From positions 228,918 to 292,917 of the forward strand of contig NZ_FOTQ01000005.1 in assembly GCF_900114635.1 (NCBI RefSeq): a DNA stretch of 64,000 nucleotides. The letters are read 5' to 3'. Below are positions 28,767-38,709 of the stretch, piece after piece. The notes beneath the pieces are model-generated. The model did not search any database. It saw only the letters and a program-made list of their open reading frames with translations, and was not told the DNA's origin. This stretch comes from Shimia aestuarii (GTDB lineage: Bacteria; Pseudomonadota; Alphaproteobacteria; Rhodobacterales; Rhodobacteraceae). The position numbers were made by a program, and so were the translations under genes. Position 1 is the stretch's first letter. Each line of letters starts with the position of its first letter.

Positions 28767-30137
28767 ATGGCAACCGAAATTCTGATGCCCGCCCTGTCGC
28801 CCACGATGGAAGAAGGCACTTTGGCCAAGTGGCTCGTCAAAGAAGGAGATACTGTCTCTGCAGGCGATATTCTGGCCGAGATCGAAACCGACAAGGCCAC
28901 GATGGAGTTTGAAGCAGTGGATGAGGGCGTGATCGGCCACATCCTCGTGCCCGAAGGCACCGAAAACGTTAAGGTCAACACGGCCATCGCGACCCTTCTT
29001 GAAGAAGGTGAGGAAGCCGGGGCGGCCCCGGTGCCCTCTGCGCCTGCACAGGCCTCTGAACCTGCGGAACCGGCGAGGATGGCCCCTGCGGTGGCCGCAC
29101 AAGCGCACTCAGCACCCCCTGTGGAGCTGACACCTGATTGGCCCGAAGGCACGCCCATGAAGCAGCAAACGGTGCGCGAAGCGCTCCGGGATGCCATGGC
29201 GGAAGAAATGCGTGCCGACGAAGACGTCTACCTGATGGGTGAAGAGGTTGCCGAGTACCAAGGGGCCTACAAGGTCAGCCAGGGTCTGCTTGACGAGTTC
29301 GGCTCCAAGCGCGTGATCGACACGCCGATTACCGAGCATGGCTTTGCCGGAATTGCCGTTGGGGCGGCCTTTGGCGGGTTGAAACCGATCGTCGAGTTCA
29401 TGACATTCAACTTTGCCATGCAAGCCATTGATCATATTATCAATTCAGCGGCAAAAACGCTTTATATGTCGGGCGGTCAGATGGGTGCCCCAATGGTGTT
29501 CCGTGGCCCCAACGGTGCCGCCGCACGCGTCGGTGCCCAACACAGTCAGGATTATGCAGCTTGGTACGCGCAAATTCCCGGCCTCAAAGTGGTCATGCCC
29601 TACAGCGCCTCGGACGCAAAGGGCCTGCTCAAGTCGGCAATTCGCGACCCCAACCCGGTGATCTTCCTTGAAAACGAGATCCTGTATGGGCGTTCCTTTG
29701 AAGTCCCGGCAATGGAAGACTTCACGATCCCCTTTGGCAAAGCCCGGATTTGGCGCGAAGGCAGTGATGTCACCATCGTGAGTTTTGGAATCGGGATGCA
29801 ATATGCCTTGGAAGCCGCTGAAAAGCTCTCGGAAGATGGCATCGATGCGGAGGTCATCGACCTTCGGACCCTGCGCCCCATCGACTATGGCACCGTGATC
29901 AACTCGATCATGAAAACCAACCGCTGCGTCACCGTCGAGGAAGGTTGGCCGGTCGGCTCGATCGGCAACCACCTTTCGGCCACAATCATGGAGCGCGCCT
30001 TTGACTATCTGGACGCCCCCGTGATCAACTGCACCGGCAAGGACGTCCCCATGCCCTATGCTGCAAACCTTGAAAAACTGGCGCTCGTGACCACCGACGA
30101 GGTGATCGCAGCCGTCAAGCAAGTGACCTATCGTTGA
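28767..30137 (+). CDS. pdhB: Pyruvate dehydrogenase E1 component, beta subunit, with N-terminal lipoyl domain
   Basis: 456 residues. An N-terminal lipoyl domain (about 1-78) has the lipoylation motif [12 protein letters not shown] with its Lys near residue 43. An Ala/Pro-rich linker (about 80-125) joins it to the transketolase pyrimidine and C-terminal domains (about 135-456; [32 protein letters not shown]). A lipoyl domain on E1 beta is a known alphaproteobacterial feature and gives the complex extra swinging arms. Lies between pdhA and pdhC with short spacers. Confidence 0.97.
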   Translation: MATEILMPALSPTMEEGTLAKWLVKEGDTVSAGDILAEIETDKATMEFEAVDEGVIGHILVPEGTENVKVNTAIATLLEEGEEAGAAPVPSAPAQASEPAEPARMAPAVAAQAHSAPPVELTPDWPEGTPMKQQTVREALRDAMAEEMRADEDVYLMGEEVAEYQGAYKVSQGLLDEFGSKRVIDTPITEHGFAGIAVGAAFGGLKPIVEFMTFNFAMQAIDHIINSAAKTLYMSGGQMGAPMVFRGPNGAAARVGAQHSQDYAAWYAQIPGLKVVMPYSASDAKGLLKSAIRDPNPVIFLENEILYGRSFEVPAMEDFTIPFGKARIWREGSDVTIVSFGIGMQYALEAAEKLSEDGIDAEVIDLRTLRPIDYGTVINSIMKTNRCVTVEEGWPVGSIGNHLSATIMERAFDYLDAPVINCTGKDVPMPYAANLEKLALVTTDEVIAAVKQVTYR

Positions 30138-30149
30138 GGAGACCCGGAT

Positions 30150-31442
30150 ATGCCTATTGAAATCCTCATGCCCGCCCTCTCTCCGACAATGGAAGAAGGG
30201 ACCTTGGCCAAGTGGCTGGTAAAGGAAGGTGATACTGTCGCATCCGGCGACATCATTGCGGAAATCGAAACCGATAAGGCCACGATGGAGTTCGAGGCTG
30301 TCGACGAGGGGGTCGTCGGGAGGATACTGGTTCCCGAAGGCAGCGAAGGGGTCAAGGTCAATACCGCCATCGCGATGCTGCTTGAAGACGGTGAAGATGC
30401 CGATGACTTGGAAATTTCGTCGTCAACAACAAGTGCTTCCGCTGCTACACCAGAAGTCGCCGCAACGCCCCAAGCTCTCCTCACACCTCCTGCTCCGAAA
30501 GCAACGCGAACGGATTCTGGAGCACGTGTTTTTGCCTCTCCACTGGCCCGCCGAATTGCGGCGGAAAAAGGCATTGATCTGACCGCCATCTCCGGTAGCG
30601 GCCCAAGAGGCAGGATCGTCAAGGCAGATCTGGAAAGTGCGCCCGCGGCCAAAACGCCGGATGCGGCACAACCCGCTGCCGCGCCAGCGCCCGCATCCGC
30701 AAAAGCTCCGACCGTGGACGCATCAGCCATCGCGAAAATCTACGAGGGCCGCGAATATCAAGAAATGCCCCTCGATGGGATGCGCAAAACAATCGCTTCT
30801 CGATTGACTGAAGCCAAGCAAACCATTCCGCATTTCTACCTTCGCCGAGACATCCGACTGGATGCCCTGCTCAAGTTCCGAGGCGAGTTGAACGCGCAGC
30901 TTGAAAGCCGTGGCGTCAAGCTTTCCGTCAATGACTTCATCATCAAAGCTTGCGCGCTTGCATTGCAGGCCGTTCCAGATGCCAATGCGGTTTGGGCTGG
31001 TGATCGCGTTCTGAAACTGACACCTTCAGATATCGCGGTAGCCGTGGCAATCGAAGGAGGCCTGTTCACACCAGTTATCCAGGATGCTGACGCAAAATCG
31101 CTTTCAAAATTGTCATCCGAAATGAAAGATCTCGCGGCGCGTGCCCGGGATCGCAAGCTCGCTCCTCATGAATATCAGGGCGGAAGTTTTGCAATTTCGA
31201 ATTTGGGGATGTTTGGTATCGACAACTTCGACGCGGTGATCAATCCTCCGCACGGAGCCATTCTGGCTGTCGGTGCCGGGGTAAAAAAGCCGGTAGTTGG
31301 CAAAGATGGCAACATCGAAGCAGCGACCGTCATGTCGGTGACACTATCGGTCGACCACCGTGTCATTGATGGGGCACTGGGTGCAGAGGTGCTCAATCAT
31401 ATTGTGACCAATCTTGAGAACCCGATGGCAATGCTTGCCTAA
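30150..31442 (+). CDS. pdhC: Dihydrolipoamide acetyltransferase (E2 of pyruvate dehydrogenase)
   Basis: 430 residues: one lipoyl domain (about 1-78, [12 protein letters not shown]), a linker, a peripheral-subunit-binding domain (about 128-165, [16 protein letters not shown]), a second Ala/Pro linker, and the catalytic acetyltransferase domain (about 205-430) ending with [15 protein letters not shown], where the His and Asp of the active site lie. It passes acetyl groups to CoA and forms the core of the complex. The first 78 residues are nearly the same as those of PdhB. Base composition becomes more AT-rich through the second half of the gene. Confidence 0.97.
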   Translation: MPIEILMPALSPTMEEGTLAKWLVKEGDTVASGDIIAEIETDKATMEFEAVDEGVVGRILVPEGSEGVKVNTAIAMLLEDGEDADDLEISSSTTSASAATPEVAATPQALLTPPAPKATRTDSGARVFASPLARRIAAEKGIDLTAISGSGPRGRIVKADLESAPAAKTPDAAQPAAAPAPASAKAPTVDASAIAKIYEGREYQEMPLDGMRKTIASRLTEAKQTIPHFYLRRDIRLDALLKFRGELNAQLESRGVKLSVNDFIIKACALALQAVPDANAVWAGDRVLKLTPSDIAVAVAIEGGLFTPVIQDADAKSLSKLSSEMKDLAARARDRKLAPHEYQGGSFAISNLGMFGIDNFDAVINPPHGAILAVGAGVKKPVVGKDGNIEAATVMSVTLSVDHRVIDGALGAEVLNHIVTNLENPMAMLA

Positions 31443-31450
31443 ATGCATGA

Positions 31451-31477
31451 AAACGCCAGCTCGGCGAGCTGGCGTTT
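31451..31477. terminator. Hairpin between convergent pdhC and cysE (bidirectional terminator)
   Basis: Perfect 12-base stem AAACGCCAGCTC / GAGCTGGCGTTT with a three-base loop, lying eight bases after the pdhC stop and 22 bases past the cysE stop. T/A tracts are short (TTT inside the stem), but the position between two convergent genes supports a shared terminator. Confidence 0.75.
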
Positions 31478-31499
31478 GCGGTTACAATTCGCTGAATAA

Positions 31500-32303
31500 T
31501 CAGCTTTTCAGAATTTGATCCATCTCGATGGAAGGCTGCGGACACCCGGCTTCGCCCACAATCTTTGCCGGCACACCGGCAACCGTCGAACAAGGTGGGA
31601 CATCTTCAAGCACAACTGAACCGGCAGCGATGCGGCTGCAATGACCGATCTTAATATTGCCCAAAACTTTGGCGCCTGCCCCGATTAGAACACCGTCACC
31701 AATCTTGGGGTGACGATCCTCTTCTTCCTTGCCTGTACCACCAAGTGTGACCGAATGCAGCATGGAAACATTGTCCCCGACCACTGCAGTCTCTCCGATG
31801 ACGATCGAATGGGCGTGGTCGATCATGATCCCTTTGCCGATGCGCGCAGCGGGATGGATATCAATGCCAAAAATCTCCGACGTGCGCATCTGGATAAAGT
31901 AGGAGAGGTCATGTCTCCCCTGCTTCCAAAGCCAATGACCGATCCGGTAGGCCTGCATCGCCTGATAGCCTTTAAAAAACAGAATTGGTTGCAAAAGCCT
32001 ATGACAGGCCGGATCCCTCTCGAATACGGCCATGAGGTCCGCCCGCGCGGCTTCAGCAAGATATGGGTCACACGCAAACGCCTCGTCTCCAATCTCCCGC
32101 AAGATCACCATCGACATTTCATTGGAAGAAAGCTTGGCTGCGAACCGATAGCTCAACGCCCTTTCAATTGATTTGTGATGCAGCACACACGCGTGGATCA
32201 GGCCACCCATCAGCGGCTCTTCTCGAACTGCTGTTTGGGCTTCTTCCGTGATGCGTTGCCAAACGGGATCCAACTCAGTCAACACTGCGCGTTTTTCGGC
32301 CAT
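31500..32303 (-). CDS. cysE: Serine O-acetyltransferase
   Basis: 267 residues. N-terminal helical domain (about 1-140) and a C-terminal left-handed beta-helix of hexapeptide repeats. IDIHPAARIGKGIMIDHAHS holds the catalytic His-Asp region, and VAGVPAKIVG closes the helix. It makes O-acetylserine for cysteine synthesis. ATG 32303 is nine bases from AAAGGAGAG; the GTG at 32312 is too close to it. cysE next to the GTA cluster is an arrangement known from many Rhodobacterales. Transcribed in the GTA direction, about 200 bases beyond the last GTA-associated gene. Confidence 0.95.
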   Translation of the reverse strand: MAEKRAVLTELDPVWQRITEEAQTAVREEPLMGGLIHACVLHHKSIERALSYRFAAKLSSNEMSMVILREIGDEAFACDPYLAEAARADLMAVFERDPACHRLLQPILFFKGYQAMQAYRIGHWLWKQGRHDLSYFIQMRTSEIFGIDIHPAARIGKGIMIDHAHSIVIGETAVVGDNVSMLHSVTLGGTGKEEEDRHPKIGDGVLIGAGAKVLGNIKIGHCSRIAAGSVVLEDVPPCSTVAGVPAKIVGEAGCPQPSIEMDQILKS

Positions 32304-32500
32304 GAACTGCACTCTCCTTTGTGTCCAGAGTACTACAGATAGCGCATGTCCTGCAAATTCAAACCCGGAATGGTAAAGATCACGGCTTCGAATACCCGAA
32401 AAAGCAAGAAACTTTCAGCGCGAATTGCCCAATAGGCAAACCTTCAATGCTCGTTGTCATCGCCTTGTTGGTGGCGTCAAAGAGCCTTCCTCCTGCATCT

Positions 32501-32809
32501 CTATTCGGGCGCACGACTTGGTTTCGGCGACAGACAGTGACCTTCGAGCTCATTCAGCACCACCAAATGGCACCTTCGATATTCACGGTCCGAGAAACTC
32601 GGCTCCGGTGGAAGATGAAACCGCGCAACTGCACTGCACAAGGAGCCATTGCCCCACATCGGATGTGACTTGCCAAATCGATTGAAGTATTGATGAGCGG
32701 CTTCTGCTTGCAGCATTATCCTACGACAACACTGCGCGCGCTCCTCACCCGAAACCGCGAGCAGCAACCGGGCGACAGAAACGACATCGCCCGGCAGCAC
32801 GTCACGCAT
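32501..32809 (-). CDS. Small protein encoded directly after GTA gp15
   Basis: 102 residues. The ATG immediately follows the gp15 stop (TAGATG), so it is almost surely on the GTA transcript and translationally coupled. It starts MRDVLPGDVVSVARLLL and contains SHPMWGNGSL, a pattern I associate with a short uncharacterised protein family found after gp15 in Rhodobacterales (I believe DUF7742). Predicted soluble and helical, with two adjacent early-middle cysteines (QCCRR is preceded by one more residue gap) and late HLVVLNELEGHC. Function unknown; whether it joins the particle is open. Reading frame bias fits this strand. Confidence 0.65.
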   Translation of the reverse strand: MRDVLPGDVVSVARLLLAVSGEERAQCCRRIMLQAEAAHQYFNRFGKSHPMWGNGSLCSAVARFHLPPEPSFSDREYRRCHLVVLNELEGHCLSPKPSRAPE

Positions 32810-35800
32810 CTATTCAACCCCCAACGAACCGAACCCACCGGCTCCGAAATGTGCGGAAATCTGCGCGACCTGAAAAGTAAAACCGCCAGTGCACCCGTCT
32901 ACAGATTGATCCGCGGCGCTGTAGACCCATTTGGGCGAAGAAATGACGTCTTCTCTGACAACGCGATTATCCTTGAGAACCCTCACGAGATAGCTTTCGA
33001 TTTCTTCGCCCAAGGGCACTTCAAGGCCGTCCCAGCTGTCACCCATGATCCGAGTACGCCGTATCCAGGAAAAGCTTTTTTCGCCATTTGCATTTGTTGC
33101 ACAGTGCAAGTGAACGGGCGCATAGGGTTTCAAACCATTTCCCGAGAACGCCTTAATGTGGTGGGAATACGAACTGTCTTCCATCGAACGCCCCGCCGGA
33201 CCTACACGATAGTGATGTGCGACATTTCGCGAGGACGTTGGAAGATCGAGCTGGCGCGGGTTCCCGTCAAGCATTACGAACCAACTCCCTGCTGGCCAAA
33301 CATCTGGCATCCTGACATCTGATCCGAGTTGCCCCCTAAGCCGCACTGAAAGACGAAAGGTGTCGGTGTCGACCAGCTCTGCGACTTGAAACTGAAACAC
33401 TTCCCAATTGTCCGTGGAACCATCTCCAATTGCCGCTAGATTGCCGCCACTTAACAACTGCTCAAGTGGAATGCTCTCCAACGCACCGCTTGTGAGTTTG
33501 ACTTGTAGGCCATCGCCACGATCCAACAACCCGGGCCTCGCGGCGAACATTGCTGTCTGCGTGACACCAATAATCGAACGCGAATTCACAATAGAATTCA
33601 GCCGATAGTTTGATTCAACCGAAGACTCATACACTGCGACGGAACCAGTCCAAGGTTTGCCTGTTACCGCAACATGCGGCGCATGGGGGACCTCGTCACC
33701 CGTCATAAGGGGCAAATCAAGAAACAGCGAAAGCGCCGGTGTTGGAGGCACGAAGACCGAACTTTGTGGAAGATCGTCATCCAACATCGCCATCTGGTAC
33801 AATGTCTGCTCAATTGTCGTGGCATCAACAATCTGCATTTCACCAAAATCGACGTTATCGATCCGAAATGTGTTATCGACCCCCTCTTCCGACGAAATCG
33901 AGATAACATCCCCCGCACCCAGGCCGAACTTCGAAGGCGGCAGTGCCAACCTGATACTTTCTTTTGCCTGCGCGGCCTCCGCGATCCATCGTTCGGCGAC
34001 AAGACGACCTTCAGAACGAGACATGCTGATGGGGAATTCGCTGACGGAGACAGCAGTCGTCGCCTCATCGGGCGAGATCGCCTCTTCGGAAACCGTTGCA
34101 AAATCACTTCCCGCCTCGATGAACCCTAACCTGACACGGCCGGTCTCCAACCCCTGAGCCTCTCGTGTTTTTTCGACCACGGCACCAAGTTCTCCAGTCT
34201 CCGCCAGTTGGTTCCTCTCAACCTCGACGATCTCATTGCGACCACGCATCACGAAATTCAAAACGCCGTCCCGCTCAACCGCATCAAAACCGTGGCACAG
34301 CATCAAAGGCTGCAACATGGCACGGGCATCGGCGACATTTTCCTCAACATATCCGCGTACCACGCCTTCCAACTGGGACGCATCAAAATACGTCATGCCA
34401 GAACGTTCGCATATTTCTGACACCACGCTTTCAAGCGTTCTGTTTGAGCTCCGCCCAGTAATCCAATGCCCCGTTTTGTAGTTTTCGCCGTCATCCCAGA
34501 CACTCTTGTTATTTGGAAAGCTGGGGAAAGGGCGCGTATCCCAAGCCCAGACAAACATGCGAGAGACATCGATCATCCGACCTTGATACTCAGCCGATAC
34601 TGGGTTGTTTTCTTCATCTTCCCAGTAACTGCGCATCACTTGAAGATATCGTTGTTGAATGAAATCGTCCCTTGCCCCATTCGAAAACCAAGGCACCGAC
34701 GACTCCGAGGACTTCGGGTCAACAAACTTATTCGGCTGATTGGTTCCCTTGTTGATCGCACCACATCCGATTTCAGTGAACCAGACGGGTTTGCTACCCG
34801 GCACCCAGGGTGTGGATTCCACGGATCGAATTCCACCGATGCGATCATGGTGAGAATGCGACCACCAGTTTCGGATATCCTTGTAGCGAAACACCCATGG
34901 TTCATCATGAGTTCCGTCGGAAATCGCGGTTCGGCGCTGCGCGAAACGCGCCTCGTCTGAATGGTAATACCAATCATAGCCCTCCCCCCCCTCGATGTTC
35001 GCCTTCAAATACTCTGGATCATAGATCGACCGCCATTCCGCCGCATCCAGATGGTCTTTTCCATCGCGCCAGTCAGACAGCGGTACATAATTGTCGATGC
35101 CGACGAAATCTATGTTGGCATCGGACCACAGTGGGTCGAGGTGAAAATAGACGTCGCCGGAACCGTCGTCAGGTTGATAACCGAAGTATTCACTCCAGTC
35201 TGCCGCGTACCCGATCTTGGTTTCAGCACCCAGCAACTGCCGTACTTCAGCTGCAAGAGTGATCAGCGCCTGCACAGCCGGGAATCCGTGCTGCCCGATA
35301 ATCTGCGTCAGCCCACGCATTTCCGAACCAATGCAAAACGCATCTACACCGCCAGCTGACGCGCACAATGCCGCATTATGCAATATGAAGCGCCGATAGC
35401 TCCATTCTTCCGGTCCATTGTATTCCACGCCATTTTCGCCGACGGTGAAATCAGCAGCGCTCGCTGTTCCAAAGAAGCTTGCAACTTCCTGATCCGCCAC
35501 GTCGCTTCCAGAAGGAGAACCGTCTCGCCCATGCGCTGCAGAAAGCGTGATGCGCCCGCGCCAGGGCAGAACAGGTTGGTTATCCTCGCCGTCCCAAGGA
35601 TTCGGCAGACCGTTCCCCTCCAACTGTTCCATTAGGATAAAGGGATAGAACATCACCTGTAATCCGTTACCTTGGAGATGCCGGATCGCATCCCGGACTG
35701 ATTGGTCACAGGGTGTTCCCCCGTATACGGGCATGCCGTCCTTGCGGGGAATCTGCTGCGCCGACTCGCGGGTCAATCCACTAACACGCCAGGGCATCTC

Positions 35801-36730
35801 CTTCGCGTCAGCATCTTTTTGCTCGACTTTTGGGCGCAACTGACACTCACCGACTCGAAGGTCATCTCCAAACCAGCTGACAACAAGCGACACCGCTCCA
35901 CAGTTGGGAAGCTCATCACGCAATGCATCAACAGAAGAAACAAAGTCGGTTTTCCCTGATGGAGAATGTTCATTCACCGTACGGAATTCCGCCAAATCTC
36001 CGCGAATTCTTACGGGCGTAGTTGCCAAAGCATACTCTCCCGACCCCGGCATCAAGGCGACGGCATTCACGCTCCGAGCCATGTCTGAGACCGCGTCCCC
36101 GACATCTTGCGGGGTGCCACGAATAACTTCAAAGCTGAATTGAGGAACGCGGTTGCCAAATTGCTCCAAGGGCAAGTCCTCCAGCACAACATAGGCTGTC
36201 CCACGATACGAAGGGACCGCTCCCGCGCCCTCGATAGCTTCCATCTTCGGGTCAGGCTGCTGATCCATATCGCCCTTGTAAACGCGCATATTCAGGTCAT
36301 CTGGAGAAATCTCAATGCCGTCAGCCCAGATACGCCCAACGCGCTGAATTTCACCCTCGCAAAGCGCTAGCGCCATGGACACCGAATAACTGTACGTCCG
36401 TGTCTTGGGTTTCGCCGGCGCACCCTTTCCACCTCCGCTGACGGACTGCATTTCTTCGAAGCGACTTGCCCAGATCACCTGCCCAGCAACACGCATACGT
36501 CCAAATATCCGGGATTGTGTCGCGCCCTCAGCCGATCCCGATATCCGAAAGCGGTCCACCCGACCGGTTTCGACGGTCTTGGCACCGGATCCCAGGATTC
36601 TTTGATCAACAAGTCGCCCGGCGCTCGCGCCAGCCAACCGGCCCAGTGCAATCGCCGAAACGCCAGCGACACCACCGCCCAAAGTACCACCAATTGCAGC
36701 CCCGGCTGCAGCCAACACAACAGTCGCCAT
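32810..36730 (-). CDS. GTA gp15, baseplate megatron / host-specificity protein
   Basis: 1306 residues, the largest GTA gene. It forms the central hub and tip of the tail in RcGTA. A Gly/Ala-rich hydrophobic N-terminus (about 1-45) is followed by tail-hub segments and a glycosidase-like GTA TIM-barrel domain (about 430-740; KIGYAADWSEYFG, NIDFVGIDNYVPLSDWRDG, VWFTEIGCGAINKGTNQP), then phage-tail-3-like and C-terminal beta regions. FTEIGCGA holds a Glu placed as in glycosidases. ATG 36730 has AGGAG eight bases upstream, inside the gp14 end. Base composition is more AT-rich than most of the window. Confidence 0.93.
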   Translation of the reverse strand: MATVVLAAAGAAIGGTLGGGVAGVSAIALGRLAGASAGRLVDQRILGSGAKTVETGRVDRFRISGSAEGATQSRIFGRMRVAGQVIWASRFEEMQSVSGGGKGAPAKPKTRTYSYSVSMALALCEGEIQRVGRIWADGIEISPDDLNMRVYKGDMDQQPDPKMEAIEGAGAVPSYRGTAYVVLEDLPLEQFGNRVPQFSFEVIRGTPQDVGDAVSDMARSVNAVALMPGSGEYALATTPVRIRGDLAEFRTVNEHSPSGKTDFVSSVDALRDELPNCGAVSLVVSWFGDDLRVGECQLRPKVEQKDADAKEMPWRVSGLTRESAQQIPRKDGMPVYGGTPCDQSVRDAIRHLQGNGLQVMFYPFILMEQLEGNGLPNPWDGEDNQPVLPWRGRITLSAAHGRDGSPSGSDVADQEVASFFGTASAADFTVGENGVEYNGPEEWSYRRFILHNAALCASAGGVDAFCIGSEMRGLTQIIGQHGFPAVQALITLAAEVRQLLGAETKIGYAADWSEYFGYQPDDGSGDVYFHLDPLWSDANIDFVGIDNYVPLSDWRDGKDHLDAAEWRSIYDPEYLKANIEGGEGYDWYYHSDEARFAQRRTAISDGTHDEPWVFRYKDIRNWWSHSHHDRIGGIRSVESTPWVPGSKPVWFTEIGCGAINKGTNQPNKFVDPKSSESSVPWFSNGARDDFIQQRYLQVMRSYWEDEENNPVSAEYQGRMIDVSRMFVWAWDTRPFPSFPNNKSVWDDGENYKTGHWITGRSSNRTLESVVSEICERSGMTYFDASQLEGVVRGYVEENVADARAMLQPLMLCHGFDAVERDGVLNFVMRGRNEIVEVERNQLAETGELGAVVEKTREAQGLETGRVRLGFIEAGSDFATVSEEAISPDEATTAVSVSEFPISMSRSEGRLVAERWIAEAAQAKESIRLALPPSKFGLGAGDVISISSEEGVDNTFRIDNVDFGEMQIVDATTIEQTLYQMAMLDDDLPQSSVFVPPTPALSLFLDLPLMTGDEVPHAPHVAVTGKPWTGSVAVYESSVESNYRLNSIVNSRSIIGVTQTAMFAARPGLLDRGDGLQVKLTSGALESIPLEQLLSGGNLAAIGDGSTDNWEVFQFQVAELVDTDTFRLSVRLRGQLGSDVRMPDVWPAGSWFVMLDGNPRQLDLPTSSRNVAHHYRVGPAGRSMEDSSYSHHIKAFSGNGLKPYAPVHLHCATNANGEKSFSWIRRTRIMGDSWDGLEVPLGEEIESYLVRVLKDNRVVREDVISSPKWVYSAADQSVDGCTGGFTFQVAQISAHFGAGGFGSLGVE

Positions 36731-36733
36731 TAT

Positions 36734-37174
36734 TCAACTCCTGGGAAATTCAAAAAGCGCAACAATACGCTTGCGCCAAGGGGCGCTGAGAGGGCTCTCG
36801 ATGACCGAATGCCCGGAATATGCATGTGTAAAGCATGCCGACGGACCAGTTTGCGTGACAATCCCCAAATGCTTGGCCACACAGCCTTCTTTCATTCGGA
36901 ATAGGATCACGTCCCCCAAAGCCAAGCTTTCACGCGGTTTTTCCGTCAGGTGCCGGCGCGCGCTAGTCCACAACTCTTCTCGACCCTCGGCTTCCGACCA
37001 GTCACGGCTATAGTTGGGGATGATCTCCGGCTCACCATGAAATAGTTCCCGCCAAACACCCCGAACCAGACCAAGGCAATCGGTTCCGGCGCCCCGACAA
37101 CTCGCCTGATGAACATAGGGCGTTCCGATCCATGCGCGCGCTGCACGCACGACTTCCTTACGCGATACCATCAT
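36734..37174 (-). CDS. GTA gp14, NlpC/P60-type cell-wall peptidase
   Basis: 146 residues. The NlpC/P60 nucleophile is Cys in GAGTDCLGLVRG and the His is in AKHLGIVTQ; these are the usual catalytic pair. In RcGTA this tail-tip peptidase is thought to open peptidoglycan of the recipient cell. The start ATGATG overlaps the gp13 stop (ATGATGA), giving 37174 or 37171; no better upstream start exists. Three bases separate it from gp15. Confidence 0.9.
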   Translation of the reverse strand: MMVSRKEVVRAARAWIGTPYVHQASCRGAGTDCLGLVRGVWRELFHGEPEIIPNYSRDWSEAEGREELWTSARRHLTEKPRESLALGDVILFRMKEGCVAKHLGIVTQTGPSACFTHAYSGHSVIESPLSAPWRKRIVALFEFPRS

Positions 37175-38061
37175 CTGCGGCGACTCCCACCAGAGGCTGT
37201 GCCATCTGATTTGGGGTAGCTCGCCATCCAATCTTCACCGGGAATATCCGGAAAACCCTGAAAGTTGAGTGCGTTTCCGAATTTGAACCGGCAGGTGTTA
37301 AAACGCTTGTCACATCCGGCAACAAGCTTGAGTGTGTCGCCGGAAACAGGCTTTGCGCCCAAAGGTTCCCAAAGCTCGATGATCCGTTCGCCGGTATCCC
37401 TCACATAGTCGCGCTTGATGACACCGGTCAGGCCTGAGGCAGCGCCGGTTTCCATCCGCAAAAGGCCTTTGCTGAACCAACCGGGTTCGAAATCCACGAG
37501 CGAATGCCACTCAAACACACGGCTCCCGTCAACAACGTCAACCGGGAGCGCGGTTGAATAACCTGAAGTATCAATGTCAAACCTGCACTGGGAATCCCCC
37601 AACACCGCGGAACACGGCTTCTGGTAAACACGTCCGATCGGCTGGTTCAATGCTTCGGACAGTCCGCGCAATTCGGCCCGAAATGCTCCGCCGGCACGAT
37701 GCAACGCCCCAATCGTACCGCGAAAAAGAATGCTTCGCTGGCTAACATCGGCCCAGTTTACAATCCACGCGACGACTTCGGCGCCATCATACCGCCCCGC
37801 GAGGATGTCCTCTTCGCGAACCGTCATAGCACTCAACACGCCAAGAGCCTCGGTATTGTCGATGGACAAACCTGTGCTCTGCTCCAGAGACATCGCGGTC
37901 AACCCACTGTCAGCGCGAAACGTGAACCCTTCGAACTCAAGCGCGCAATCATGATCCGTGAACCCTAGACGTGCGCCGTCGCGACGTATCACGCCCCAGG
38001 CACGCGCCACGGTGGTGAGCCCCGTTTGCAGGTGTGCTTGCAAAGCTTTTTGAAACGCCAT
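37171..38061 (-). CDS. GTA gp13, DUF2163 distal tail/baseplate protein
   Basis: 296 residues, matching DUF2163: FQKALQAHLQTGLTTVARAW at the start, RDGARLGFTDHD, and GCDKRFNTCRFKFGNALNFQGFP near the end with its paired cysteines, which in RcGTA bind an iron-sulfur cluster in the baseplate hub region. The ATG at 38061 overlaps the gp12 TGA; a GTG at 38064 is an alternative. It lies between gp12 and gp14 with overlaps at both ends, so all three are coupled. Confidence 0.9.
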   Translation of the reverse strand: MAFQKALQAHLQTGLTTVARAWGVIRRDGARLGFTDHDCALEFEGFTFRADSGLTAMSLEQSTGLSIDNTEALGVLSAMTVREEDILAGRYDGAEVVAWIVNWADVSQRSILFRGTIGALHRAGGAFRAELRGLSEALNQPIGRVYQKPCSAVLGDSQCRFDIDTSGYSTALPVDVVDGSRVFEWHSLVDFEPGWFSKGLLRMETGAASGLTGVIKRDYVRDTGERIIELWEPLGAKPVSGDTLKLVAGCDKRFNTCRFKFGNALNFQGFPDIPGEDWMASYPKSDGTASGGSRRR

Positions 38062-38693
38062 CACACACGCACCTCGACGACCGGAACATTCGGTACATCA
38101 CCTGCTCTGAAACTGGCAACGCTGGTCTGAATGCGGTCCGTATCGAAGCGGACCGGAACATCGAACTCGAACCCTGCCGTAATCTCGGTTTCCAAGCCGG
38201 GCGGCTCACGAAGATGAACGAGCCCGGTATCGACCTCGACTTCGAAATGCACGCCTTCCCTAAGTTCATCCCCGGCGAGACCAACCCGAACCGTCCCGGA
38301 AACCGGTTTGGCAATCGGGCGTTGATAGGAAAAGGCACCCGAGCGGTAGTTTTTCACGAGTGCAAATGTCTTGGTTGCGTCATCTCCCCGCGCAATGATC
38401 TGATCACGATAGTCCGGCGTATCAGACGGTTTACAGGACTTGAAGTCAGACCAATCCTTCCAACGAAACCCGTGTAGTTGACCTCGACGGGCTTCGAAAA
38501 AGGCAATCAGTACCTCGATATCGTCCAGCGATTTGACACCGACGCCGGCGTCGTAGCGGCGGCGCGAATGCGCCCAGGCCGTGTTGCGCTCCTCGAACCC
38601 ATTGGCCAGCGTCACGACATCTGTACGTCTTTCCGGTCCACCAATGGAGCCAAAACTCAGGTTTGCCGGAAACCTCACTTCATGAAATACCAT
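38061..38693 (-). CDS. GTA gp12, DUF2460 distal tail protein
   Basis: 210 residues, a typical DUF2460/TIGR02217 protein: FHEVRFPANLSFGSIGGPER at the start and FRWKDWSDFKSC in the middle. In RcGTA it forms the distal tail ring joining tube to hub. The ATG at 38693 has GGGGGATG seven bases upstream. Seventeen bases lie between gp11 and this gene; it overlaps gp13. Confidence 0.92.
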   Translation of the reverse strand: MVFHEVRFPANLSFGSIGGPERRTDVVTLANGFEERNTAWAHSRRRYDAGVGVKSLDDIEVLIAFFEARRGQLHGFRWKDWSDFKSCKPSDTPDYRDQIIARGDDATKTFALVKNYRSGAFSYQRPIAKPVSGTVRVGLAGDELREGVHFEVEVDTGLVHLREPPGLETEITAGFEFDVPVRFDTDRIQTSVASFRAGDVPNVPVVEVRV

Positions 38694-38709
38694 GTTTCAT
38701 CCCCCTTTT

